DNA of 64,000 nt from Natronoglomus mannanivorans (GCA_025517485.1 JAOPKB010000006.1:62001-126000), one strand, 5' to 3'. Shown: positions 45,639-55,733, numbered from the stretch's first letter. Notes: generated by a model not told the origin, from the sequence alone. Program-made: numbers and translations.

Positions 45639-46197
45639 GACGGCGGGACAGCGTGTCCGGCCACGCGCTCGGGACACCACGATATCACGATACAAACTGA
45701 CGAGGCCTCTGACAGGTGGCAGCGACGATCCGCCCAACAGAGCGATCGTCGGCGACGGGCCGACTGTGAAACCGGCGTGTTCACGGTCTGATACGGACCG
45801 CTGTCGGTCATTTTTGGTGTACTCGTGACCGTCCTGCGATTGCACCGGTACACCGTGACAGCAGACCGCCCGAAGCGACCGCGAGACGTCTCTCCTCGAC
45901 CGTGGCAAATCCTCACTCGGTCACTGTGCGTCTCTCGAGAACTATCTGGGTTTCCCCAGTATCGACATCGAGACGGGAACGAACCCGAGCGATTCGACCG
46001 AACGCCGCGTATTGTCTCTCACCGGTTACCTCTCACCGGTACAGAACGGATTCTGATCAGAGAACAGTCAGTCGATGGAACGAGGTTCCCGTCGAGACAG
46101 GATGAACCGAGGCCGGAGTTCTCGAGGGACTGGTTATTAAGAATGAGATCTACTATAGCAGCATTTAATACCACAAGATTATTTTTTAGTAATACTG
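45639..46197. other. Intergenic between ATPase and second lipoprotein
   Basis: About 560 nt without a gene. T5 at 45811-45815 may terminate the ATPase transcript. GGAACGAGGTTCC (46077-46089) is a short palindrome. An AT-rich block with GATCTACTATAGCAG and AATACCACAAGATTATT (about 46148-46187) is the likely promoter of the gene at 46198. Confidence 0.45.
45811..45815 (+). terminator. Oligo-T stretch
   Basis: T5 lies about 170 nt after the ATPase stop, preceding the promoter region of the next gene. Weak support. Confidence 0.25.
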
Positions 46198-47718
46198 ATG
46201 CAACGGACACACTCTCGACGACAGTTACTCACCGGACTGGCAGGTGGAACGATGCTCGGCGTCGCCGGCTGTCTCAGCAGTGACGAAGCGAACGCAGAGA
46301 AGACGGTCGCACTCCACTCGAGCCCGACTGGCGGTAACTGGGGAACGTACGGCGACGTGACCCCCTACTACACGCCGATACACGAGACGCTGACGGCGTC
46401 CTCCCACGACTTCTCGACCATCGAACCCTGGCTGGCGACCGACTGGGAGGCCGTCGACGACCTCACCTGGGAGTTCACCCTCCGCGAGGACGTCCAGTTC
46501 CACGACGGCACCGAACTGACTAGCGAACTGGTCGCACAGTCGTTGTCCGCGCTGCTCGCCGACCGACCGCTGGGCTGGGCGAAGGTGACCGAGGACAGCT
46601 TCACCGCCCTCGACGACCGAACGTTACAGGTCGAAACTGTCGAGCGGTTCGGCGCCCTCGCGGGAACGCTCAGTCACCCGCTCTTCGGTATTCAGTACCC
46701 CGACGAGTACGACCGGCCCATCGGAACCGGTCCGTTCGAAGCCCCGACCGTCGAACTCGGCGACCCGCTTCGAACGGTCGCGTTCGACGACTACTGGGGC
46801 GAGGAGCCACAACTCGAGGAACTGACGTTCGAGGGCATCCTCGATCCGACGACGCGGTCGCTCAATCTACAGGCAGGGGACATCGACGCTTCCTTCGAAA
46901 TCCCTCGTCAGGATTACGACCTGCTGGACGCCAACGACGACATCGTGGTGCGGACTCGACAGGAGCCGCGGACGGGGCTGGCGATGATGAACCTCTACAA
47001 TTCACCGACGGACGACGCGGACCTCCGACGCGCCCTGAACTACGCGACCGATCAGGCGGCGATCGTCGACGCCATCCTCGACGGAATCGGCGAACCGGCG
47101 AAGGGGCCCTACTCACCGATGATTCCGTGGTCGGCACACGATGACCTCCCGACCTACGGACCGGATATGGATCGTGCGCGCGAGCTCGTCGCCTCGTCGG
47201 GGTACGACGGCGAGACACTCGAGATTCACGTGAGCAGCGAGAGCCAACACGAACAACTGATCGCCGCACGGATGCAGGACAACTTCGAGGCGGTCGGCGT
47301 GTCGACGACGATCAGACAGTTCGAGAGCGCCTCGTTCTACGACGTCGAACAGAAACGCGAGTCGAATCTCACCATCATCGAACTCGGCTCGATCAACGGG
47401 GCCGCCGATTATCTCCTTTACCTCCAGTTTCACTCCGAGGGTGGCGACAACGCCGAACTGTACGAGGGAGAGGGAACCGGACTCTACAATCTCGGACCCG
47501 AGGTCGACGAACTCATCGAGCGAGGCGACCGGGCCCTCGACGAAGCGACGAAACACGACGCCTACCGCGAGGTCCAACGGCGCGTTATGGACGCCGCTGT
47601 CCTCGTCCCGATCTACCACAAGGAGTACGTCTTCGGACAGCGAACCGAGACGACCGGACCGGAGATGCACGCCGTCCCCCACATGACTCGCTGGACGGAG
47701 TTCGCGGAGGACGCGTGA
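46198..47718 (+). CDS. Solute-binding lipoprotein, family 5
   Basis: The 506-residue protein has a Tat-type leader (HSRRQLLTGLAGGTML) and lipobox VAGC with Cys25. The body matches the protein at 39860: WGTYGDVTPYYTPIHETL, WLATDWEAVDDLTWEFTLREDV and GEGTGLYNLGPEVDELIE. It follows the double ATPase on the same strand behind its own promoter. The second receptor likely widens the ligand range of the same transporter. Confidence 0.88.
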   Translation: MQRTHSRRQLLTGLAGGTMLGVAGCLSSDEANAEKTVALHSSPTGGNWGTYGDVTPYYTPIHETLTASSHDFSTIEPWLATDWEAVDDLTWEFTLREDVQFHDGTELTSELVAQSLSALLADRPLGWAKVTEDSFTALDDRTLQVETVERFGALAGTLSHPLFGIQYPDEYDRPIGTGPFEAPTVELGDPLRTVAFDDYWGEEPQLEELTFEGILDPTTRSLNLQAGDIDASFEIPRQDYDLLDANDDIVVRTRQEPRTGLAMMNLYNSPTDDADLRRALNYATDQAAIVDAILDGIGEPAKGPYSPMIPWSAHDDLPTYGPDMDRARELVASSGYDGETLEIHVSSESQHEQLIAARMQDNFEAVGVSTTIRQFESASFYDVEQKRESNLTIIELGSINGAADYLLYLQFHSEGGDNAELYEGEGTGLYNLGPEVDELIERGDRALDEATKHDAYREVQRRVMDAAVLVPIYHKEYVFGQRTETTGPEMHAVPHMTRWTEFAEDA

Positions 47719-47775
47719 GCCGTCGGCGTTCGATCCTGACGAAGAGACCCGTTCGCCGTCTGAGACCGCCTCGAG

Positions 47776-48597
47776 TCACACGGCGAGATACTCGGCGAGC
47801 GTCTCTCGAGAGTCGAGATCGGCGGGTCCGAGTTCGTCGACGATGGTTCCCTTGTCGATCGCGTAACACCGCGTCGCGAGGTTCTGGATCACCTGCAGGT
47901 TCTGTTCGACGAAGAGGATCGTGATCCCCAACTCGTCGTTGATCCGGGTGAGGTCCTCGGTGATCTGCTGGACGATCGACGGCTGGATCCCCTCGGAGGG
48001 CTCGTCGAGCAAGAGGAGATCGGGATTGCCGACGAGCGCACGACCGATCGCGAGCATCTGCTGTTGGCCGCCGCTCAGCGTTCCGGCGTCCTGGGTGGCC
48101 CGCTCTTCTAAGATCGGGAAGTAGTCGTAGACGACGTCGTACAGCGGGTCGTCGTCGGCCGCGTTGATCGTCTCCCCCATCCGGAGGTTCTCCTCGACGG
48201 AGAGTTCGGGGAAGACGTCCCGTCCCTGCGGAATGTATCCCATGCCGCGGGTCGCCCGGCCGTTCGCCGGGACGTCCGGTGCGGGGCCGACCAGTGTGTC
48301 GAGGACGCCACTGCCCGGCCCCCTGGCGCTCGCGCTCTGCTCGACGGTGTCGGCGAGCGACTCGACCGGGGTCCCCTCGAACCGATGACCGGACGGGTTG
48401 GTCACGGTTTCACCCCGGAAACGGACCGTCCCGCCGTCGGCCTCGAGAAGTCCCATGATCGCCTTGATCAGGGTCGTCTTGCCGACGCCGTTCTTCCCGA
48501 CGATGCCGACGATCTCTCCCTCCTCGACGGTAATGTTGATATCCCGAAGTACGGGCGTGTTCCCGTACGAGACGGCGAGGTTCTCGACGGTGAGCAT
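47776..48597 (-). CDS. urtE: Urea ABC transporter ATPase UrtE
   Basis: The 273-residue LivF-type ATPase has Walker A GKNGVGKTT, the Q-loop GYIPQGRDVFPELSVEEN, signature LSGGQQQMLAIGRAL and Walker B LLLLDEPSEGIQPS. The SEGIQPS form is typical of UrtE rather than of amino-acid LivF. An insertion of about 45 residues (after the first beta strand block, around HRFEGTPVES to DVPANGRA) makes it longer than usual (about 230). It is the last gene of a five-gene minus-strand set and overlaps the urtD stop region by one base. Confidence 0.85.
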   Translation of the reverse strand: MLTVENLAVSYGNTPVLRDINITVEEGEIVGIVGKNGVGKTTLIKAIMGLLEADGGTVRFRGETVTNPSGHRFEGTPVESLADTVEQSASARGPGSGVLDTLVGPAPDVPANGRATRGMGYIPQGRDVFPELSVEENLRMGETINAADDDPLYDVVYDYFPILEERATQDAGTLSGGQQQMLAIGRALVGNPDLLLLDEPSEGIQPSIVQQITEDLTRINDELGITILFVEQNLQVIQNLATRCYAIDKGTIVDELGPADLDSRETLAEYLAV

Positions 48598-49373
48598 CAG
48601 TGGTCCTCCCCCAGGTAGATCTTCTTGACTTCGGGGTCCGACCGGACGTCCTCGATCGTCCCCTCGGTGAAGATGTCGCCCTGATGTAACACCGTGACTC
48701 GGTCGGCGATCGACGCCACGAAGTCGATGTCGTGCTCGATGACGATGAACGCGACGTCCTCGTCGTTGAGCTCGACCAGCAACTCCGCGATCTCCTCGGT
48801 CTCCTCGACCGACAGGCCGGCGACCGGTTCGTCGAGCAACATGAGATCCGGCTCGAGGGTCATCGCCATCCCGATCTCGAGACGCTGTTGCTGGCCGTGC
48901 GAGAGGTTCGCTGCGGTGGTATCGATCTCCTCGAGCAAGTCGAACTGCTCGAGGGTCTCGATCGTCCGCTCCTCGAACTCTGCCTTCGAGGCGACTCGCT
49001 GAAGCGGGATTCGCAGGTTCTCCTCGACCGTGAGGTCCGGATAGACGCTCGGGACCTGAAACTTGATACTGATCCCGCGATCGATCCGTTTGTAGGGAGG
49101 GAGATCGGTGAGCTCCGCCCCGTTGTAGTAGATCGCACCGGCGCTTGGATCGTGGCGGCCGGTGAGCAGTTTGAGGAACGTGCTCTTGCCGGCGCCGTTG
49201 GGGCCGATGAGACAGCGCAGTTCGCCGGCATCGACCGCGAAGTCGACGTCGTCGATGGCGGTGAGGCCGCCGAACCGTTTGGTCAATCCGCGCGTCTGGA
49301 GGATCCGGCTGGATCCCTCGCCCGTTTCGTCGACTGCCTGGGTCGTTTTGATAGTGGGGTCGCTCGTCGCCAT
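48597..49373 (-). CDS. urtD: Urea ABC transporter ATPase UrtD
   Basis: The 258-residue LivG-type ATPase has GLTKRFGGLTAIDDVDF, Walker A GPNGAGKST, KFQVPSVYPDLTVEENL and signature LSHGQQQRLEIGMAM. Walker B is LMLLDEPVAGLS. The KFQVPSV Q-loop and LSHGQ signature are characteristic of UrtD. It partners UrtE on the cytoplasmic side of the two permeases. Confidence 0.88.
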   Translation of the reverse strand: MATSDPTIKTTQAVDETGEGSSRILQTRGLTKRFGGLTAIDDVDFAVDAGELRCLIGPNGAGKSTFLKLLTGRHDPSAGAIYYNGAELTDLPPYKRIDRGISIKFQVPSVYPDLTVEENLRIPLQRVASKAEFEERTIETLEQFDLLEEIDTTAANLSHGQQQRLEIGMAMTLEPDLMLLDEPVAGLSVEETEEIAELLVELNDEDVAFIVIEHDIDFVASIADRVTVLHQGDIFTEGTIEDVRSDPEVKKIYLGEDH

Positions 49374-50566
49374 TACTCTGGTACCTCCGTCTCAGTCTCC
49401 GCTTCTACGTCCGCGGACTGCGATCGTTGCTCACGGCGACGCTCGAGTCGCTCGAGGACTCGATGCACCGTGGATTCGATTCGCGGTGCGACACCCTCCG
49501 GCATCACGAGGATGACGAACAGCAGTACCGAGCCGATGATCACGAGCGACCACTCGTTGCCGGGGACGACGGTCGTCGTCGTGAGCTCGAGCGACGGTGT
49601 CAGTGCCGGGAGCTCGAAGCCGGTCGAGAGCCAGCCGTCGATCCGGTTGTTGAACCACTGGATGACGAGTGCCGCGCTGATCGCGCCGATCAGCGACTTT
49701 CGGCCGCCGATGCTGACCCAGATGACGGGTAACGCGGCGGCGCTGACCGAGAACACGTCCGGATTGATGTAGCCACCGGGGCTGTAGAACATGTAGAGGA
49801 CGCCGCTGAGTCCGGCGAGCGTGCCGCCGAACGTGAACGTCGCCAGCTTGATGAACTCGGTGTTGTAGCCGAACATCGCCGTTCGGTCCTCGTCCTCTCG
49901 AGTCGCGACCATCGCGTAGCCGAACTGGCTGTTGACGAGTGCGCGCAATCCGAGGTAGGTCGCGAGGAGGGTCCCAACCATGATGTAGTAGAGGCCCGTG
50001 CCGGTCATGTCGATCCCGACGGAGCCGAATCCGATCGCGTCGTTGGGGACGCCGACCATCCCGTTGTAGCCGCCGAGGCGGGCGTCGCCGACCGCCCACT
50101 CCGAGCCGGCGGTCTGTCCCATGAACCGGTGTAAGATGACGGCGACGACCAGCGTGATGATCGTCACGTAGACGTCGCGGACGCCCCCGTAGAACATGAA
50201 GTAGCCGAGGATCGCCGCGAACGCCGTCGCGACGAACAGGGCGACGACCACCGCGAGTGAGATGCCGGTGTAGGAGCCGATGTTGATCGCGACGATGCCG
50301 AACGTGTAGCCGGCGACGCCGAAGAACGCGACCTGACCGAAACTCAGGATGCCACAGTAGCCCCAGATGAAACAGAGGCTCAACGCCAGGAACGCGTAGG
50401 CGAGGTACTGGGACATGTTCTCGGCGGCACCGCCCGATGCGATGCTCGGATAGGCCAGCAGGCCGACGACGCCGAGGGCCAGAACGACCCAGAAGGCCGT
50501 CGAGTTCCCCGTCGTGTTCGGGCCTTCGAACGGGGCGCGGAGCCGCTCGAGTACCGTGTTAGTCAT
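49373..50566 (-). CDS. urtC: Urea ABC transporter permease UrtC
   Basis: The 397-residue LivM-type permease has about ten hydrophobic helices. It has AFLALSLCFIWGYCGILSFGQVAFFGVAGYTFG near residue 55, as in UrtC, and GDARLGGYNGMVGVP. Its start overlaps the urtB stop by 8 nt, and its stop abuts urtD by one base. The C-terminal tail (RRREQRSQSADVEAETETEVPE) is polar and cytosolic. Confidence 0.88.
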   Translation of the reverse strand: MTNTVLERLRAPFEGPNTTGNSTAFWVVLALGVVGLLAYPSIASGGAAENMSQYLAYAFLALSLCFIWGYCGILSFGQVAFFGVAGYTFGIVAINIGSYTGISLAVVVALFVATAFAAILGYFMFYGGVRDVYVTIITLVVAVILHRFMGQTAGSEWAVGDARLGGYNGMVGVPNDAIGFGSVGIDMTGTGLYYIMVGTLLATYLGLRALVNSQFGYAMVATREDEDRTAMFGYNTEFIKLATFTFGGTLAGLSGVLYMFYSPGGYINPDVFSVSAAALPVIWVSIGGRKSLIGAISAALVIQWFNNRIDGWLSTGFELPALTPSLELTTTTVVPGNEWSLVIIGSVLLFVILVMPEGVAPRIESTVHRVLERLERRREQRSQSADVEAETETEVPE

Positions 50567-51470
50567 TCGATTCCCTCCGTGACTGGCGCCAGCTCTCGAC
50601 GAGTCCGGTTATGCCACTCGGCATGAGGCGGATCGCGACGATCGCGACGACGAGCATCGCGACCTGCCCGATGAGCTGGCTGTTGAACGCGTACTCGAAG
50701 CCGGCTTTCGGGAGTCCGAGCAATCCGCTGGCCAGCAAGGTTCCGACGATGACCGACGTCCCGCCGACGACGACGGTGACGAACGCCTCGACGAGGAATC
50801 CGGTTCCCGCCTCGGGAGACATCGATTGCATCGGCGCGTACAGCGCACCGGTCAGCCCGGCGAGGCCCGACCCGATCACGAACGTCGTCATGTACATGCG
50901 GTCGGTATCGACACCCATGCTTCGGGCCGTCTCTTTGTCCTGAATCGTCGCTCGTGCACGCATCCCGAAGTCGGTTCGGGTGAACAGCCAGTAGAGGCCG
51001 ATGAGGACAGCGATCGCGGCACCGACCAGGAACAGTTCGTAGTACGGGTTCGTATAGGGGCCGAAGCTCACGTTGCCACCGGGAATGGCGATGTTGTCGA
51101 TCGAGTTTCCGAACTGAATCCGGAGGAGCTGGATCATGATCAAACTGATCGCCCACGTCGCGACCATCGAGTCGAGCAACCGTCCGTACAGCCGACGCAT
51201 GACCGTCACCTCGAGGACGAGTCCGAAGACCATCGTCACGAGGACGCCCACGACCATGGCGATCGGCAACGCCAGCGGGACGCCGAGATCGGCCAGCGAG
51301 TGGAAACTCAGCGTCGTCGCGTACGCGCCGACGAGGATGAACTCGCCGTGAGCGAGGTTGATGACGCCCATCATGCCGAAGATGATGGCCAGTCCGACGG
51401 TCGCGAGCACGAGAAACGCGAAGCTGTCGAGGAACTGGAAGAACAGACTCAGCAGTTCGTACGGTCCCAT
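50559..51470 (-). CDS. urtB: Urea ABC transporter permease UrtB
   Basis: The 303-residue LivH-type permease has FAFLVLATVGLAIIFGMMGVINLAHGEFILVGAY, the classic first helix pair with NLAHGE. It also has FGMRARATIQDKETARSMGVDTDRMYM as the cytosolic coupling loop. It lies 4 nt after the urtA stop. Confidence 0.9.
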   Translation of the reverse strand: MGPYELLSLFFQFLDSFAFLVLATVGLAIIFGMMGVINLAHGEFILVGAYATTLSFHSLADLGVPLALPIAMVVGVLVTMVFGLVLEVTVMRRLYGRLLDSMVATWAISLIMIQLLRIQFGNSIDNIAIPGGNVSFGPYTNPYYELFLVGAAIAVLIGLYWLFTRTDFGMRARATIQDKETARSMGVDTDRMYMTTFVIGSGLAGLTGALYAPMQSMSPEAGTGFLVEAFVTVVVGGTSVIVGTLLASGLLGLPKAGFEYAFNSQLIGQVAMLVVAIVAIRLMPSGITGLVESWRQSRRESND

Positions 51471-51474
51471 GCTA

Positions 51475-52767
51475 TCACTCGTAGACGTCGCTCGGTTCGT
51501 ACTGCGTCTGTTCCGATTCGACGGTCAGGTCACAGCCGGCGTCGTGGAGGAACGTCGGTTCGATGTACTGTTCGCCGTCGAACGTAATCTCGTGGTTCTC
51601 GTCGGCGTGAGCCACACGCATGTGGTGGGTCATGTGGTGGGTCGCCGGATCGAGTTCGATCGGCCCCTCCGGCGCGTCGACTTCGATTCCGGACTCGAGT
51701 TCCTCGATGACGGCCTCCTGGTCGAAGGTGCCGGCGCGTTCGACGGCCTCCTTCCACATGTAGACCGAGAAGTAGTTGTTCTGAGCCTCCTGGTTGATGT
51801 ACTCGGCATCGGGGAACTTCTCGTAGAACGCGTCGACGAACTCCTGGCTCGCGTCGGTCTGGAGCTCCTGCATGTAGTTGACGCCGACGTACATGTCGGT
51901 CAGCGCCGGCGGGTCGAGACGCAGGTGTTCGTACCCCTGGGCCATCGTCGTCGACGACCCGATCGGAATGTCGAGGTCGTTCGCCGCCCGCTCCTGGTAG
52001 AAGGCCGCGTGGTTGCCGCCGACCAGCATGGACATGATGAAGTCCGGATCCTCCCCCTGAATGTTGTTGATCGTCGAACTGAACGACGAACTCTCGAGCG
52101 GGATATACTCCTCGCCGACGATTTCGGCGCCCTCCTCTTCAGCGAGGATGTTGACCCACTCCCCGGAGAGCTGGCCGAAGTTGTAGTCCGCGGCGATGAT
52201 GTAGATCCGCTCGCCGTACTCCTCGATCAGGTACGGCACGACCGCGCCGAGTTGCTGGCGGGCCGTCGCGCCGACCGGGAACGTCGTCTTGTCGCAGACG
52301 CCGCCCTCGTACTGGGTCGTGTAGAAGTACAGCTGGTCGTGCTGGTTGATCAGCGGGCGGATCGTCTCCCGAGCCGCACTCGAGTACGCCGCCCAGAGGG
52401 CGTCGACTTCCTCGTCACGGATCGCCTCCTGGGTCAGTTCCGTGTAGCGCTGGTTGTCCGAACGCGGGTCGGGGTCGAACACCTCGACTTCCTCGCCCAG
52501 GACACCGCCGTTCTCGTTGATCTCCTCGATCGCGAGCAGCGACGCCTGGTGTTTGGAGGTCCCCTCAAGCGCGAGGTTTCCGGTCCGGTTCTCGAGGATG
52601 CCGACTGTCGGCGCGTCGTCGTCGGTCGTGCCGGTCGTTTCACCGTTGCCGCCGTTTCCGCTCCCGTTTCCGTCGTCTTCTTCCGCCAGACAGCCGGCGA
52701 GCGCGACGCCGACTCCAGAGAGACCGGTCGCGAGGGCTCGTCGGCGGGAGAAGCGACGTTCACTCAT
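51475..52767 (-). CDS. urtA: Urea-binding lipoprotein UrtA
   Basis: The 430-residue protein has a Tat leader (SRRRALATGLSGVGVALAGC) with lipobox Cys26 and an acidic Gly/Asn tether. The body is a type I periplasmic-binding fold with TGNLALEGTSKHQASLLAIEEINENGG. TTQYEGGVCDKTTFPVGATARQQ, IYIIAADYNFGQLSGEW and EYIPLESSSFSSTI match UrtA/FmdD-type receptors more than leucine-binding ones. First gene of the minus-strand operon, divergent from urease; urea is therefore the most likely ligand, with short-chain amides an alternative. Confidence 0.87.
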   Translation of the reverse strand: MSERRFSRRRALATGLSGVGVALAGCLAEEDDGNGSGNGGNGETTGTTDDDAPTVGILENRTGNLALEGTSKHQASLLAIEEINENGGVLGEEVEVFDPDPRSDNQRYTELTQEAIRDEEVDALWAAYSSAARETIRPLINQHDQLYFYTTQYEGGVCDKTTFPVGATARQQLGAVVPYLIEEYGERIYIIAADYNFGQLSGEWVNILAEEEGAEIVGEEYIPLESSSFSSTINNIQGEDPDFIMSMLVGGNHAAFYQERAANDLDIPIGSSTTMAQGYEHLRLDPPALTDMYVGVNYMQELQTDASQEFVDAFYEKFPDAEYINQEAQNNYFSVYMWKEAVERAGTFDQEAVIEELESGIEVDAPEGPIELDPATHHMTHHMRVAHADENHEITFDGEQYIEPTFLHDAGCDLTVESEQTQYEPSDVYE

Positions 52768-53656
52768 CCGCAGACACCTCCGAACCGACCAGTTCCGACC
52801 CGTATAGTAGACAATTGTTGTGCGAAGCAGCCGATTTGTGTGCGAGCATCGAACTCATTTCGTACACAGCGGTGAAAACAAGTCCAATATAAAAGGGTTC
52901 GTACCGGTATGTACTGTTTCCTCCCCTGTGTATACTCAGACTTATACGGGAAATAGAGGGTAACACACCCTAATATTCTGTCCAGATATTTGATTTAACT
53001 CTCTATAGTAGACATTCGTCAAGAGATGTAGGCGAAGAAATGACTGGGAACTACCACATCCCGTGATCGAATAACTAACAGTCATATGTATTGCCACTTT
53101 CAGGGATCCAACGTCGCCGGTTTCGGTCCAGAACGGCTCACGCGCACTTCGACCGAATCAGACGACTGTGGCTTTTCGTCTCGTTTTGCAGTAGACATTC
53201 GTACACACGTTCGTCTGGACGCTCCGGTGTCGACAGCGTTGCTGGTTCGAACTGATCGGTTTCGAAAACCCGCCGCCACAACCGGCTCGTCGCGCTCGAT
53301 TACGTCCTCGAGTCGGTTCGAAACCGACTGTACGGCCCAGAGACGACCCGATACCGGGGAACGACGTCCACATCCTGCTGTCGGACAGTCGGATCGAGCG
53401 GAACCGAACCGAGATGCTCGAAACGAATTTCGAGATTCGCCGACTTTGACGGCAGATATTGACCGAAAACGTGAATCTCGACGAACGTTGTCGCGTATTT
53501 CTTGATCGTCGTGATTTATCCGTCAGACGAACACATCGACGTTATTAATCCGCGTGTTGGCGCCAGAATGTCTCCAAAAGAAACGCACTTACATACTATT
53601 GTCAAGGTAGTAGCCATGGACACGACCGACCGATTCGATCGGGGATGTGATCTTCC
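52768..53656. other. Urt/urease divergent control region
   Basis: About 890 nt without a trusted gene; a plus-strand frame at 53086-53505 has no motifs and mixed composition. It contains GTATAGTAGACA at 52802-52813, CTATAGTAGACA at 53003-53014, and the exact 12-nt repeat GTAGACATTCGT at 53008-53019 and 53191-53202. AT-rich stretches near 52885 and 52990 are candidate promoters. A 14-codon ORF at 53616-53660 leads into ureB. Confidence 0.5.
53008..53202 (+). repeat. Direct repeat GTAGACATTCGT (two copies)
   Basis: Exact 12-nt copies lie at 53008-53019 and 53191-53202. A related GTAGACAATTGTTG is at 52807-52820, near the urtA start. Possible nitrogen-regulator site; the function is not known. 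Confidence 0.4.
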
Positions 53657-53660
53657 GTGA
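53616..53660 (+). CDS. Tiny ORF coupled to ureB
   Basis: ATG at 53616 opens 14 codons ([14 protein letters not shown]) whose stop TGA overlaps the ureB GTG start (GTGA). No database-type support is possible for such a short ORF. The position suggests either a leader peptide that couples translation or chance. Confidence 0.3.
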   Translation: MDTTDRFDRGCDLP

Positions 53661-54031
53661 TCGACGGCACGCCGGGCGAGATACTGCCCGCGGACGACCC
53701 GATCACGATCAACGAAGGCCGACCGACGACGACCGTCACCGTCGAGAACACGGGCGACCGACCGGCTCAGGTCGGCTCTCACTTTCACTTCTTCGAAGTC
53801 AACCCTGGCCTCGAGTTCGACCGCGAAGCGGCCTACGGGATGCGTCTGGACATTCCCGCCGGGACGGCCGTCCGCTTCGAGCCGGGGTGTGAACGCGAGG
53901 TCGATCTCGTCGCGATCGGCGGCGACCGCACCGTCTACGGCATGGGCGGGCTGGTCGAGGGCCACCTCGACGACGAAGACGTGAAAGAACGGGCGCTCGA
54001 GCGCGCGGCCGAGGAGGGGTACGTCTCGTGA
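53657..54031 (+). CDS. ureB: Urease beta subunit
   Basis: The 124-residue protein has the UreB pattern: [48 protein letters not shown] and [18 protein letters not shown], then [21 protein letters not shown]. With UreA and UreC it forms the cytosolic urease trimer of heterotrimers. GTG at 53657 gives the expected start. Its stop overlaps ureC as GTGA. Confidence 0.95.
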   Translation: MIDGTPGEILPADDPITINEGRPTTTVTVENTGDRPAQVGSHFHFFEVNPGLEFDREAAYGMRLDIPAGTAVRFEPGCEREVDLVAIGGDRTVYGMGGLVEGHLDDEDVKERALERAAEEGYVS

Positions 54032-55731
54032 GCCGAGAGCTCTCGCGGCGGGAGTACACCGACCTGTTCGGGCCGACGACCGGCGACCGACTTCGCCTAG
54101 GTGACACCAGCCTGCTCGCGAAGATCGAGACCGACCACGCGACCTACGGCGACGAGGCGGTCTTCGGCGGCGGGAAGACGATGCGCGACGGGATGGGGAT
54201 GCAGGCACGGGCCACCCAGTCTGAGGCGCTCGACTGGGCCTTCACGAACGTCGTGATCGTCGACCCCGTTCTCGGCGTCCAGAAGGGAGACATCGGCGTT
54301 CGCGACGGGGAGATCGTCGGCGTCGGGAAGGCGGGTAACCCGGACACCATGGACGGCGTCGACATGATCATCGGGCCGAGCACAGACACCGTTCCGGCCG
54401 ACGGTCTGATCGCGACACCCGGTGCACTGGACATTCACGTCCACTTCAACAGCCCGCAGCTCTTCGAGCACGCGCTGGCCAGCGGTATCACGACGATGTT
54501 CGGCGGCGGCTACGGCGGCGGCGCGACGACCTGTACGACGGGCCCGCGGAACGTCCGGAAGTTCCTCGAGGCCGCCGAGGAGTGGCCCGTGAACGTCGGG
54601 TTCTACGGCAAGGGGAACGCGAGCCACCCCGAGGCCCTCCACGAGCAGATCGAAGCCGGCGTCTGTGGCCTAAAACTCCACGAGGACTGGGGGTCGACGC
54701 CGAAAGCGATCGACACCTGTCTCGAGGTGGCGGACGAGGCGGACGTGCAGGTCTGCATCCACACGGACACCTTGAACGAGTCGGGCTTCGTCGAGGACAC
54801 CTTCGACGCCATCGACGGGCGGACGATCCACACCTTCCACATCGAGGGTGCCGGCGGCGGCCACGCGCCGGACGTCCTCGAGTTGGTCGGCCATCAGCAC
54901 ATGCTCCCCTCGTCGACGAACCCGTCGATGCCGTACACGACCAACACGTTCGACGAGCACCTGGACATGGTGATGGTCTGTCACCACCTCAACCCCGACG
55001 TCCCCGAGGACGTCGCCTTCGCCGAGTCGCGGATCCGATCGGAGACGATCGCTGCCGAGGACGTCCTCCACGACACGGGCGCGATCTCGATGATGACCTC
55101 CGACTCGCAGGCGATGGGGCGGATGGCGGAAGTCGTCTGTCGCACCTGGCAGACGGCAGATAAGATGAAACGCCAGCGCGGCCCGCTCCCCGAAGACGAG
55201 GGGACCGACGCCGACAACCATCGCATCCGGCGCTACGTCGCTAAGTACACGCTCAACCCCGCGATCACCGCGGGGATCGACGACTACGTCGGCTCGCTCG
55301 AGCCGGGCAAGCTCGCCGACATCGCGCTGTGGGACCCCGCCTCCTTCGGGATCAAGCCGCGGATGGTGATCAAAGGCGGCTTCCCCGTCTGGAGCCAGAT
55401 GGGCGAGGCCAACGGCTCGCTGATGACCTGCGAGCCGGTGATCCAGCGCCCGAGAGCGGGTGCGATGGGGAAGGCAAAACACGGCCTGAGTCTCACGTTC
55501 GTGAGCGAGGCCGCCGCGGAACGCGGCGTCGGCGAGGAGTACGGGCTCGATTCGCCGGTCCGAGCGGTCAGCGACACGCGAGACGTCCAGAAGTCGGACA
55601 TGCTGCACAACGACGCCTGTCCGGACGACATCGAGATCGACGCCCAGACGTTCGAGGTCTCGATCGACGGCGAACCGGTCACGTGCGAACCGGCCGAGGA
55701 GATCGCACTCGCACAGCGGTACATGCTCTAA
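54028..55731 (+). CDS. ureC: Urease alpha (catalytic) subunit
   Basis: The 567-residue subunit hydrolyses urea to ammonia and carbamate at a di-nickel site. The metal-binding HVH is in DIHVHFNSP (about residue 136), the carbamylated Lys in [10 protein letters not shown] (about 212), and further His ligands in [12 protein letters not shown] and [14 protein letters not shown]. The flap Cys/His region is MVCHHLNP, and the metal-ligand Asp follows in [10 protein letters not shown]. All catalytic residues appear present and the length matches bacterial UreC. GTG start overlaps the ureB stop. Confidence 0.97.
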   Translation: MSRELSRREYTDLFGPTTGDRLRLGDTSLLAKIETDHATYGDEAVFGGGKTMRDGMGMQARATQSEALDWAFTNVVIVDPVLGVQKGDIGVRDGEIVGVGKAGNPDTMDGVDMIIGPSTDTVPADGLIATPGALDIHVHFNSPQLFEHALASGITTMFGGGYGGGATTCTTGPRNVRKFLEAAEEWPVNVGFYGKGNASHPEALHEQIEAGVCGLKLHEDWGSTPKAIDTCLEVADEADVQVCIHTDTLNESGFVEDTFDAIDGRTIHTFHIEGAGGGHAPDVLELVGHQHMLPSSTNPSMPYTTNTFDEHLDMVMVCHHLNPDVPEDVAFAESRIRSETIAAEDVLHDTGAISMMTSDSQAMGRMAEVVCRTWQTADKMKRQRGPLPEDEGTDADNHRIRRYVAKYTLNPAITAGIDDYVGSLEPGKLADIALWDPASFGIKPRMVIKGGFPVWSQMGEANGSLMTCEPVIQRPRAGAMGKAKHGLSLTFVSEAAAERGVGEEYGLDSPVRAVSDTRDVQKSDMLHNDACPDDIEIDAQTFEVSIDGEPVTCEPAEEIALAQRYML

Positions 55732-55733
55732 CG

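Noticed and set aside
46077..46089. GGAACGAGGTTCC palindrome
   Set aside because: It has the reverse half-site order (GGAAC first) compared with the island palindrome, so it is not counted as the same operator.
53086..53505. 139-codon frame between urtA and ureB
   Set aside because: Low-complexity Ser/Arg/Thr product, no motifs, and lies over repeated regulatory-looking DNA.
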